From: Muribaculaceae bacterium
GTDB lineage: Bacteria; Bacteroidota; Bacteroidia; Bacteroidales; Muribaculaceae
Direction: 5' to 3'
DNA length: 64,000 bases
Assembly: GCA_022510465.1 (NCBI GenBank)
Contig: JAFLTJ010000003.1
Coordinates: 1 to 64,000, forward strand
Position 1 is the first letter of the stretch; every line of letters begins with the position of its first letter. The position numbers were made by a program, and so were the translations under genes. Below, in pieces: positions 45,026 through 52,570 of this stretch. The notes beneath the pieces are model-generated. The model ran no database searches and had not been told where the DNA came from. It worked only from the letters and a program-made list of their open reading frames with translations.

Positions 45026-46303
45026 TTAGTCAGAGTTTTTCAACAGATATCGCTCCCGCAAGTCGCTCCAGCGATAATACATCCCCTCGACAGGCGTCGC
45101 CGGCAGCCCGACCTCGCGCTCGTTCAGCATAGCCTTCACAAGGATGTCATCCTCCGTGTACTCCCGCCCGTACGGCCGGTAAAATATCAGCTGAACATTC
45201 GCCGCCATCGGAAAAACCTCATAATTTCGCCATCCCCCCTCGTCGGTCACCAAATCCTCCAGCCGACGATACTCCTTGGCATAATCATCAATCTCCAGCA
45301 GCACAACAAGCGGCATCAGCACACTCTCATGCCCGAATCTCAGATTCACGCTCTGACGCGGCGACATCAACGCCGTGTCGGCACTCTCCACTATGTTGTG
45401 AAGCAGCGCCACATGATTGGTAGCCGCCTTTCCCCCCGTCACAGGCCAGTTCCCGCTGCGCCAAAACCAGAATGCATTCGTGCGCAGCCACTGTTCATGA
45501 ATCTCATCGCGGCTGAAAACCGTCGCAATGTCACTCTGCGCTCCGTGTGAAACCGAGTTGGCCGCTATATCAAAAAGGTCATCGTTAAATCGCTTAATAT
45601 CAACGCTATCCGCTATCAGCCGGTCGTCACTGATAAGGACCTTTGCAAAATCGCCTCTTATCGGATACTTGTTGCGGAACGCCTCCAGCGAATCCTTTAC
45701 AGCCTCCACCCGCTTCCACGACGCAGTTGCCTCTGGATTAGCGATATAGTACATATCTGCCGCCGATGCATCGGTGTGCACAACCAAGTCATCATAAATC
45801 GATGCAAGCTCCTCTATCTCATTGAGCATCGACAGAATACAGCGTATAACCGCCGACGAGCGAGCATCCACGCAGGTCCCCGGCGCAAAAACCGTAGGAA
45901 AATTGCGAGCCATGCGCCGCGCTATTCCGCGATGTTGCTCTGCGCCAAGTTGCGTCAGCTCTCCGTCGCGGCCCGTCGCCTTGATTCTCAGCGTTTTAAG
46001 CTCAGCCAAGACCTCCGCGCCGCGTGGCGTCAACGCCCCGGCGCGCCCGGCCATTTCAAGCACATCCACAGGATATTGATAACGCCCCTCCCCAATAAGC
46101 CACCGGCTGCCGTGGCGCCCGTAATGCTCTATGTGAAAGGCCCTATAGCCCTCCGGTGCCGGCGTTGGCCGGCCTATCGCCGACCCCTCGGGATAAGCTT
46201 GATAGTTGGCCGCAGCCTCCGGAAACGCAACCGGCTCAACCGCGTGCCCGGCCACACCTGCGGCCAGCAGACACCCCGCTATATAAACCGTCAGCTTCTT
46301 CAT
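45026..46303 (-). CDS. Histidine acid phosphatase (phytase/MINPP-like)
   Basis: 425 residues with a signal peptide (1-21). The phosphohistidine motif RHGSR is at 63-67 in EHYGRHGSRWL. The distal proton-donor motif is HE in RFGHESVLMPLV (about 330). This combination resembles Bacteroides MINPP-type phosphatases, which act on inositol phosphates and other phosphomonoesters in the periplasm or on vesicles. Its ATG overlaps the stop of the upstream membrane protein by four bases. Confidence 0.9.
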   Translation of the reverse strand: MKKLTVYIAGCLLAAGVAGHAVEPVAFPEAAANYQAYPEGSAIGRPTPAPEGYRAFHIEHYGRHGSRWLIGEGRYQYPVDVLEMAGRAGALTPRGAEVLAELKTLRIKATGRDGELTQLGAEQHRGIARRMARNFPTVFAPGTCVDARSSAVIRCILSMLNEIEELASIYDDLVVHTDASAADMYYIANPEATASWKRVEAVKDSLEAFRNKYPIRGDFAKVLISDDRLIADSVDIKRFNDDLFDIAANSVSHGAQSDIATVFSRDEIHEQWLRTNAFWFWRSGNWPVTGGKAATNHVALLHNIVESADTALMSPRQSVNLRFGHESVLMPLVVLLEIDDYAKEYRRLEDLVTDEGGWRNYEVFPMAANVQLIFYRPYGREYTEDDILVKAMLNEREVGLPATPVEGMYYRWSDLRERYLLKNSD

Positions 46304-48393
46304 CGGCTGGGGCGAGGCGACTGATTAGGCGTGCTCGGCTTGCGGCGCGCCAGGTCCTCATACAGGTTGTGGATGTTAACCGACTCTTTCCCGTCATATT
46401 TCTTCAACGCATTGCGGTTCCCGTTCTCGTTGGGCGTGCCAAGCGCTTTCCACGCCATTTCAACCATTTCCACAGCCTCGCGGTTGGTTGCCCGGCCGCT
46501 CACCGCAAAATAGTCATTCCCCGCAATTGCCTCAATATCACCCTTTTGGATTGCCGCGAGCAAATCACGATACTTTTGCGTTTTAAGCTCGCTTGCTTTC
46601 CAAACTTGGTTATTGTTAAGATACGCAATATCAGCCTGTTCGTCGCCGCTCTGCGTGGCCGGCGCCGCCGGTTGCTGCTGCGTCTCGGCGGTGGTGCCGT
46701 TGCCGGCATTGCCATCGGTAGCCCCCTCGATAACCTTCACAACATCAGCCCCTAAGGCCGTGTCGACATTATGAGCCTCAATCACATCCGGGTCTTTAGC
46801 ATCATCCTCGCCCGTTTTGGTCGAGGTAGGCAGGAAATATATCAACGCCAGCACCATAAGCACCGCCGACAGCGCCACTCCGAGGTATATCGCCGCCTTT
46901 CCGTCGCGTTTTTCATGCTGCTCCTCCCCGCCCAATGTCGACACATTGTCATCACCGGCCGAAACAGTCCGCTCCGCTTTCTCCTGCTTTTTATGCTTAT
47001 CTTTCGACGACTCACCCTCGCCTCTCGATATATTCTCAAATACCGGAATTTTACGACCCTGAGCCTCAGCCGTTGCCGAGGTATGAGTCGTTCCCGAAAC
47101 GTTGTCAAACGTCGGCGCCGTTGGCTTGGATGCCGCACGGACATCAACATTGTAAGCCTCGCTTGCACCCTGGCCCGAGATTCTATACGCACGGAAGCCA
47201 TGGAAAGTCCCCGAGTGCAACTGGCTGTATTCAGGCGTGTTGCGCTCTATCGAAATCTCCTGTTCAAACAAGCGCCCCTCCCCGAAATCAAGCCGCAGCA
47301 AGATACCCTGCTCCAGCGGCTCCAGAACTATGTCAAGCGTCTCAATATTAGCAAGTTCCGCCGGGTCCTTCTCCAATTTTATCGGCCTGAAATTGTTTGA
47401 CGCAATATTAATCTGAACCTTTTTGCCCGAAGTCATGTCATGCTCCGTCAGCTCTATCACCGGCTCTAAAGTATTGATAGAACGGCCGTTTACGCTTATC
47501 GTATACCCATGAACAGCCCCACCCTTGGCGCTGGTTACATTCAGCTTGACTCGACGCGTAAACGACAAACCACACTCCGACGCATTCTTAATCCTAATCA
47601 GCCCCCCGTCAATCTTCGCGTAAGGCGACGGAATCCCGGCCGTTATAATCTGCTTTGACGGATTAAAGCCCGGTTTTGAGAACATAACCGTTATACGGTC
47701 ACCCTCAACCGCATTGGCCGGCGTCGCACCCACCCCGGCAGGCGATTCAACCCAAAACTCCCGGTCGATAGGCCTTGACAGACGCGCCAGCGGAGCATTC
47801 GGCTTCAACGACGACGTCGCCGACACTATCAGAACGCGACGATAGAACCGATACTCCTCCTGATAGGGGAACGACAGAATCATATCAAGCTCATGACCGT
47901 TGGCGTATGTTCGGTAGCCCGTACCCTTAGGCTGCTGTTCCGTCGGCAGCTGGATATTCTGCTCACGGTCGGCCAGTTCGCCTATTATAGCATAATTCTC
48001 CGGCAGACCGACGCTGTCGAGCGCACGCACAATCGACTCCATATCCTTGGCATCCTCCTCTATCAGCGTCTTGCGCAGAGCGCTCAGCGCCGAGATAACA
48101 TGACGCCCCGACAGCAAAACCCCGTGAGGCACCATCAGCGACAGCAACATCGCCCCGCTTGACGGATTCAACGGATTGCGCGTAACCAATCCATAGTAAC
48201 ATCCGCCCACCGTCTGCCACATCGCATAACACTCCCGGGCGTTGTTAAACTGCTCCAACACCTTGGTCGGATTAAACACCGTCATCTTAGTCTCCGCCTG
48301 ACCCTCGGCAACCGCCGGAAACCTCACCGACGTTTTAAGCGAGTCGCCAAACTGGCCATAAAGAGATATTTTGATATAATCGTATTTACCCAT
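46300..48393 (-). CDS. Large single-pass membrane protein of unknown function
   Basis: 697 residues from ATG 48393. The first 480 residues lack a signal peptide and are probably cytoplasmic. They have a region with MWQTVGGCYYGLVTRNPLNPSSG and LLSGRHVISALSALRKTLIEEDAKD, then beta-rich repeats. A charged linker (about 450-495) precedes one membrane segment (about 501-524, AIYLGVALSAVLMVLALIYF). The last 170 residues would lie outside the inner membrane and include a helical region (WKASELKTQKYRDLLAAIQKGD). I recognise no family. Stop-start overlap with the phosphatase gene suggests joint production. Confidence 0.75.
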   Translation of the reverse strand: MGKYDYIKISLYGQFGDSLKTSVRFPAVAEGQAETKMTVFNPTKVLEQFNNARECYAMWQTVGGCYYGLVTRNPLNPSSGAMLLSLMVPHGVLLSGRHVISALSALRKTLIEEDAKDMESIVRALDSVGLPENYAIIGELADREQNIQLPTEQQPKGTGYRTYANGHELDMILSFPYQEEYRFYRRVLIVSATSSLKPNAPLARLSRPIDREFWVESPAGVGATPANAVEGDRITVMFSKPGFNPSKQIITAGIPSPYAKIDGGLIRIKNASECGLSFTRRVKLNVTSAKGGAVHGYTISVNGRSINTLEPVIELTEHDMTSGKKVQINIASNNFRPIKLEKDPAELANIETLDIVLEPLEQGILLRLDFGEGRLFEQEISIERNTPEYSQLHSGTFHGFRAYRISGQGASEAYNVDVRAASKPTAPTFDNVSGTTHTSATAEAQGRKIPVFENISRGEGESSKDKHKKQEKAERTVSAGDDNVSTLGGEEQHEKRDGKAAIYLGVALSAVLMVLALIYFLPTSTKTGEDDAKDPDVIEAHNVDTALGADVVKVIEGATDGNAGNGTTAETQQQPAAPATQSGDEQADIAYLNNNQVWKASELKTQKYRDLLAAIQKGDIEAIAGNDYFAVSGRATNREAVEMVEMAWKALGTPNENGNRNALKKYDGKESVNIHNLYEDLARRKPSTPNQSPRPSR

Positions 48394-48417
48394 AGTTTTG
48401 CATTTCTTATTAGAGTG

Positions 48418-48425
48418 CAAAGATA
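48418..48425 (-). promoter_or_regulatory. Candidate -7 element of the membrane-protein/phosphatase unit
   Basis: TATCTTTG on the minus strand, 24 bases before ATG 48393. I see no convincing TTTG at the usual distance. Confidence 0.4.
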
Positions 48426-48554
48426 GTCACTTATGTTAAAATTCCCCCGTTATTAAAACCTAAAAAAAATTAAATCCATTTTGTTTTTGTCCAACTAAAA
48501 CTTCCACTATTTTCATAAAAAGTTTAAATCATACCGAAAACTCCCTGCACCTCC

Positions 48555-48694
48555 CACGCCGCGCCAGCCCGGAAAGCAGGCTTCCAAGCCTCCGCCCGTC
48601 GCCGCGACCCATCCTGCCGTTTTTTTCCGCAGGCTTGGAAGCCTGCGGCTCCGGGCCCATCCTGCCGTTTTTCACGCAAATGCCGCGGAGCGGC
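48555..48694. repeat. BIME-like REP pair
   Basis: Two module A palindromes in opposite orientation, at 48576-48593 (one arm TCC instead of TGC) and 48629-48646, start 53 bases apart. The linker contains CCCATCCTGCCGTTTTTTT. A GCCGCGGAGCGGC element follows near 48682. The island reaches the 3' end of the higA gene. The preceding stretch 48426-48554 is AT-rich without visible features. Confidence 0.85.
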
Positions 48695-48695
48695 A

Positions 48696-49070
48696 CTACA
48701 ACGTAGCCGCAATTTTTCGGATTGAGGACAGCCGCTTCATCAGCGAATCATTCGACCGCGCCACCTGCATATTATATGCGTTTTGCAGATTCAGCCACAG
48801 ATTAGCGTCAATCCCCAGCGCCGCTTCCAGTAGCAATGCCATTTCGGTATTTACGCCGCGCTTCCCCTTGATTATCTCGTTTAGCAGCGATGGTTTCACC
48901 CCTATTTGCTCTGAAAATTTTGCCTGCTTGATATTTCGGCATTCAAGCTCGTCACGAAGCAACTCCCCGGGGTGGGTAGCTTCAAAAGGCGTCAGATTGT
49001 TAGCAATCATGCGAGGGTCAATCCCCGGCAATGTAATCATTTCAGTCATAATGGTTTGATAATTCTTCAA
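48696..49070 (-). CDS. HigA-type antitoxin / XRE regulator, no toxin partner
   Basis: 124 residues (or 117 from the Met at 49049). A helix-turn-helix region at about 32-85 contains THPGELLRDELECRNIKQAKFSEQIGVKPSLLNEIIKGKR and the helix LLEAALGIDANLWLNLQNAYN, the standard HigA arrangement. HigB is normally directly upstream; here upstream is a repeat and then the transposase, so the toxin has been lost or replaced. In a working pair it would bind the operator and neutralise an mRNA-cutting toxin. Confidence 0.87.
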   Translation of the reverse strand: MKNYQTIMTEMITLPGIDPRMIANNLTPFEATHPGELLRDELECRNIKQAKFSEQIGVKPSLLNEIIKGKRGVNTEMALLLEAALGIDANLWLNLQNAYNMQVARSNDSLMKRLSSIRKIAATL

Positions 49071-49090
49071 TATTGCATATACTGAGCACA

Positions 49091-49820
49091 GGCTCCTGGC
49101 CCGTGCAAAATTGCCCGGAGGGCATAAAGATTGTTAGCCCCCGACAAAGGCCCCAGGAGCGCCAGCGACACAGGGCCGGTCGGGGGAAAACGGGTCTATC
49201 TATCGTAAACCTACCCCGGAGGGGTTGCACCCCAATCGCGTTCATCCCATTCAAATTGATATTCCATCGCCAATTGTTTCATTTCGGTGATGAAATCTTT
49301 CTCGTTATGGCTTGTATCTTGATTTATAATGTATTGCACACAGGCCGCCTCCTCATTCGCTCCGATTGAAGCGGCATAATAGCCTTCGTTCCACCCGGAG
49401 AATTTTTTAAAATCGATTTCATTTTTCATCCAAAGCGAGGTTGACTGCTTGATTTCTTTTACGAGGGTAGCCAACGCAACACTCGGATGAAGGTCTATAA
49501 GAATGTGAACATGGTCGGCGAGACCATTAATGCGCAGCGTTTTACACCGATATTTCTGAATAATACCGTGAATATATGCATACAGCCTGCGCTTGTGATT
49601 TAAAGAAATTGTCGGTTGCCGATATTTTGTACTGAATACAATGTGCACCAAAATACGTGTCTTGCTCATGACGGCAAATTTAGCCATTTTTCGTTGAAAG
49701 TCCAACCCCTCACGGGGTTGGATATGGTGGGTGGTCTATTCCCCCCCGACCGGTCCTGCGTTCGCTTCACGCTCCGCGGACCTTTGTCGGGGGCTTACAA
49801 TCTTAAGCCGCTCCGCGGCT
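49091..49820. mobile_element. RAYT gene between inverted module-B repeats (candidate REPtron)
   Basis: Module B on the left (49111-49186, stem arms CCCCCGAC 49138-49145 and GTCGGGGG 49179-49186) and on the right in reverse orientation (about 49741-49800, CCCCCGACCGG to TGTCGGGGG) enclose the tyrosine transposase gene. Inner GC-rich hairpins (GGGGTTGCACCCC-like near 49213-49232, and CAACCCCTCACGGGGTTGG at about 49708-49726) lie next to each gene end. The inverted symmetry suggests one unit. I cannot define exact ends or target duplications. Confidence 0.6.
49211..49669 (-). CDS. REP-associated tyrosine transposase (RAYT, Y1_Tnp family)
   Basis: 152 residues from ATG 49669. The metal-binding HUH motif is H53-V-H55 in GLADHVHILIDL. 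The nucleophile is Y113 in YIINQ, with Q117 completing the YxxxQ pattern. The length and the N terminus (SKTRILVHIVFSTKYRQPTI) fit single-domain IS200/IS605-like enzymes that cut single-stranded palindromes. No TnpB is adjacent. The C terminus (WGATPPG) is encoded by the hairpin at 49213-49232. An in-frame start 36 bases upstream is possible. All catalytic residues look intact. Confidence 0.9.
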   Translation of the reverse strand: MSKTRILVHIVFSTKYRQPTISLNHKRRLYAYIHGIIQKYRCKTLRINGLADHVHILIDLHPSVALATLVKEIKQSTSLWMKNEIDFKKFSGWNEGYYAASIGANEEAACVQYIINQDTSHNEKDFITEMKQLAMEYQFEWDERDWGATPPG

Positions 49821-49830
49821 ATGACGCGCT
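49706..49830. repeat. Right-hand REP-like repeat, modules B and D reversed
   Basis: A D-like hairpin (CAACCCCTCACGGGGTTGG at about 49708-49726) is followed by module B in reverse orientation (about 49741-49800) and a GCCGCTCCGCGGC element near 49806-49819. The repeat runs into the last codons of the nucleotidyltransferase gene. Confidence 0.8.
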
Positions 49831-50142
49831 CTCCAACACGCCGCCATATATCAACCGTTTTGTTTCATCCACTTCCTCCTTAAAATATGGATTTCTGATA
49901 TACTCTTCATTTACCAAATCTACTCTTCGCCCAAACAGGTCCTGAAGGTCCATATACAGATTAAGAGCATTTTCGCCTAAAACCAAAGGGTCCGATTCCG
50001 GCTCATAATTCACAAGCAAATCAACATCGCTTTGTTCATTAAAGCGTGGAGTTAGGATAGAACCAAAGACATACATATTTTTGACCCTATACTTGCGGCA
50101 CAGGGCATACAGTTTGTCTATGTTATCGTAAATCAGATTCAT
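49819..50142 (-). CDS. MNT-type nucleotidyltransferase, orphan
   Basis: 107 residues from ATG 50142. The polymerase-beta-like motif GSxxxxxxxxxSDVDLLV is visible in VFGSILTPRFNEQSDVDLLV, and the last strand is GRRVDLVNEEYIR. This resembles MntA antitoxins, which AMPylate a HepT-like RNase. The usual HepT partner gene should follow downstream, but a repeat lies there. The final codons appear to be supplied by repeat sequence, so the C terminus may be altered. Confidence 0.85.
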   Translation of the reverse strand: MNLIYDNIDKLYALCRKYRVKNMYVFGSILTPRFNEQSDVDLLVNYEPESDPLVLGENALNLYMDLQDLFGRRVDLVNEEYIRNPYFKEEVDETKRLIYGGVLESAS

Positions 50143-50146
50143 ATCG

Positions 50147-50154
50147 CAAATATA
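50147..50154 (-). promoter_or_regulatory. Candidate -7 element of the nucleotidyltransferase
   Basis: TATATTTG on the minus strand, four bases before ATG 50142; if used, the transcript would be nearly leaderless. No TTTG is seen at the normal upstream distance. Confidence 0.35.
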
Positions 50155-50214
50155 TGAATTATTTCGCATAATCCATGCTTCTATTCCTATTTCACAAATT
50201 TTAAATCAACAATC

Positions 50215-50617
50215 AAGTCGCGCGAAGCCCGGAAAGCAGGCTTCCAAGCCTGCGCCATCACAGCCGCCCGGTGGTGGCGGTTAGTGGCACCCCGCCGGGG
50301 TGCGAGTCGGGTGGGGGCACCAATCCGGGCACATCGCTCGCTACGCGAGCTCGTACCCGGTTATCGAGCTTGCTGCCGCTCCGCGGCGCTCTCCGTCGCG
50401 TCGCGTTAGCCCGGAAAGCAGGCTTCCAAGCCTGCGGCTTTTGCGGCGACCCATCCTGCCGTATTTTTCCGCAGGCTTGGAAGCCTGCGGCTCCGGGCCC
50501 GTGCCACCGTTTTCCTGCCAATTGCCCGGAGGGCATAAAGATTGTTAGCCCTCGACAAAGGTCCCAGGAGCGCCAGCGACGCAGGACCGGTCGGGGGTTC
50601 CTGCGGCTCCGGGAAAT
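50215..50617. repeat. REP-like mosaic island before the SusD terminator
   Basis: Module A palindromes: 50236-50253, and an inverted pair 50418-50435 / 50471-50488 (start-to-start 53). Module D GCACCCCGCCGGGGTGC is at about 50288-50304. Module C in reverse orientation is at about 50323-50400 (GGCACATCGCTCGCTACGCG to CTGCCGCTCCGCGGC). Module B is at about 50521-50598 (GCCCGGAGGGCATAAAGATTG to GGTCGGGGG). Confidence 0.87.
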
Positions 50618-50649
50618 GAAAAAAGACGGGCGCGGGGCCCGTCTTTTTT
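50618..50649. terminator. Bidirectional terminator after susD
   Basis: AAAAAGACGGGC (50620-50631) pairs with GCCCGTCTTTTT (50637-50648) around a five-base loop, with A and T runs on both sides. It ends the susC-susD transcript on the minus strand. Confidence 0.85.
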
Positions 50650-50669
50650 ATGTTGTCACAAGTTGTGAA

Positions 50670-52547
50670 TTAGTCGGCGTGGTTGGTATCCCACCATACG
50701 GGGATTGTCCACATGTCAAGCTCATTCCACCATGTGCTCTCAGGTCCTGTCCACTTAGCTCCGTCACGAACGAGGTATTCTCCAATAGCATTGAGGTTTG
50801 CTGTATTATAATTATACTCGTGTGATGAAACTCTGTTACGACGCGGGTATTTACCCATAGGAATTTTGAGCTGAGCATCTGCATTAACATAATACTCTGC
50901 GGGAACATGCCAATTCAGGAATATTTCAGGATTGTAATCATAGCGACGCATGTCATTCCACTGTTCCGGAGAATACATCATAGCAATGTGCTTCTGAGTC
51001 ATAATCTTGCCCAGCGTAATGTCGTTAGCCGTACCAATACCTTTGTTCAAGAAATTATCAATATCTGCCTGAGTCATCAGGGTAAACGACGGACAGTCAG
51101 CATACGCATTGTTCAATGGAAGCCATTGTGCCAGCTGTTCATTCATTTCATCGATATTAGCCTTGATACCGTTCTTGTAGGCCTCATACGCGCCGCTTTT
51201 ATTACCTTGGCTAAATAGAATTTCAGCTCTGATGAAACAAGCCTCAGCATATGAACCTATATAAAGCGGAGTTGTCGGTCGTGAGTAAAAACAACCTGAC
51301 AGCGCTGATTTTGGATCATTGTTTGCGTCAACGTAATAGAACATATTCGGTTTAGAATTGAATCCCGTCGAACTACTTCTTAGAGCAACAAAAACTGTAT
51401 CACCTTCGTGATTCTCAACTTTTATTTTAAATTGACCATCTACCCATGACGGTGCCTCAATAGTTCCGTTCATTCTAATAAGAGTATTCATATCCACGCC
51501 AACGGTACGACGCCACTCGCCGCTGTATTTTATGGTCTGACCGTATGCCTCTTTCGCATCCTGTCCATTATTATGAGCCCACATAAGAATTTTGTCTGCT
51601 CGCGGGTCTTCCACGTTATAGCCTGCAAAATTAGTGAGGTTATCATATAGTCTGCGCGTTTGCATATAGATTGGATAGTTCGTATCAAATATAGAGTGGA
51701 AACCGCTCCAGTCAGTAGGTTCTCCCCAACCAAGATTATCGTTTGGAGTGTTACCTGAATCTGTAGGCCTGTATGTAATATTGTCAGCGTTCGACTGCTG
51801 TGCTTTGTCAAGACAAGCAAGGATAGCATTTACATCCCATTTCAGGTCGGAGGCATTGCCTGCACCTTTCTTATACAGCTTGTTAAGCTGACGAGCTTTG
51901 AGCAGATATCCGAACTTAATCCATTTGTTAACGTCACCTTGGGCCCATGCATCGTTAGCAGCAAGAGGAACGGCATCGGCTCCTTGCGGCATCTGGAGAT
52001 ATTCAAGACCCTTGTCTATGTCTTCCAAAACATGCTCAAACATCTCCTTACCCGTGTCATAAACCGGTGTTACATTCTCGCCAAGAGCGTCAGAATATGG
52101 GAGCTCGCCATAAAGGTCATTCATCATGGCAAAACCTAAAGCTTTAATTAGGTACCCAACTCCGGCGTAATGCCAGGCCTCTGCATCCTCAGCAAATTTT
52201 ATCATCTGACCGAGATTGGCAGCAGCGCCAACAAACCACCATTGGTATGACGTAGTACCATTCCATTCTGTCATATTCCATTGTGCATAATATCCATCAT
52301 TAGCAACGCCACCTGTAGTAGTGGTTCTTCGATTAGAGGTCAAATCCCCACCTAAGAATGATGTTGGACGTCCGGATATACAAATCATATGGCTCGTATA
52401 AAACTCAATGTGCGCAAGACGCTGATAATAATCAGCCGACATGTCGGTTGGTGTATTCGGGTTGGTGTTTACATCAAGCCAATCATTGCACGATGACAAC
52501 ATCATCACCCCGGCAACACCTAATATTAATGATTTATTTAGTTTCAT
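50670..52547 (-). CDS. SusD/RagB-like outer-membrane lipoprotein
   Basis: 625 residues. A lipoprotein signal ends in MLSSCNDWLDVNTNPN (Cys20). The protein has the helical TPR core and a C-terminal WNDMRRYDYNP segment typical of the SusD-like_2 group. It caps the SusC transporter and captures the substrate at the cell surface. It lies 23 bases after susC. There are no glycosidases or sulfatases nearby, so the ligand cannot be inferred; it may be a peptide, glycan or metal complex. Confidence 0.95.
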   Translation of the reverse strand: MKLNKSLILGVAGVMMLSSCNDWLDVNTNPNTPTDMSADYYQRLAHIEFYTSHMICISGRPTSFLGGDLTSNRRTTTTGGVANDGYYAQWNMTEWNGTTSYQWWFVGAAANLGQMIKFAEDAEAWHYAGVGYLIKALGFAMMNDLYGELPYSDALGENVTPVYDTGKEMFEHVLEDIDKGLEYLQMPQGADAVPLAANDAWAQGDVNKWIKFGYLLKARQLNKLYKKGAGNASDLKWDVNAILACLDKAQQSNADNITYRPTDSGNTPNDNLGWGEPTDWSGFHSIFDTNYPIYMQTRRLYDNLTNFAGYNVEDPRADKILMWAHNNGQDAKEAYGQTIKYSGEWRRTVGVDMNTLIRMNGTIEAPSWVDGQFKIKVENHEGDTVFVALRSSSTGFNSKPNMFYYVDANNDPKSALSGCFYSRPTTPLYIGSYAEACFIRAEILFSQGNKSGAYEAYKNGIKANIDEMNEQLAQWLPLNNAYADCPSFTLMTQADIDNFLNKGIGTANDITLGKIMTQKHIAMMYSPEQWNDMRRYDYNPEIFLNWHVPAEYYVNADAQLKIPMGKYPRRNRVSSHEYNYNTANLNAIGEYLVRDGAKWTGPESTWWNELDMWTIPVWWDTNHAD

Positions 52548-52570
52548 ATTGGTGATAAATTTTAGCGTTT

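Noticed and set aside
49819-50142. Complete MntA-HepT toxin-antitoxin system
   Set aside because: Only the nucleotidyltransferase is present; no HepT-like frame with the RNase motif is found on either side.
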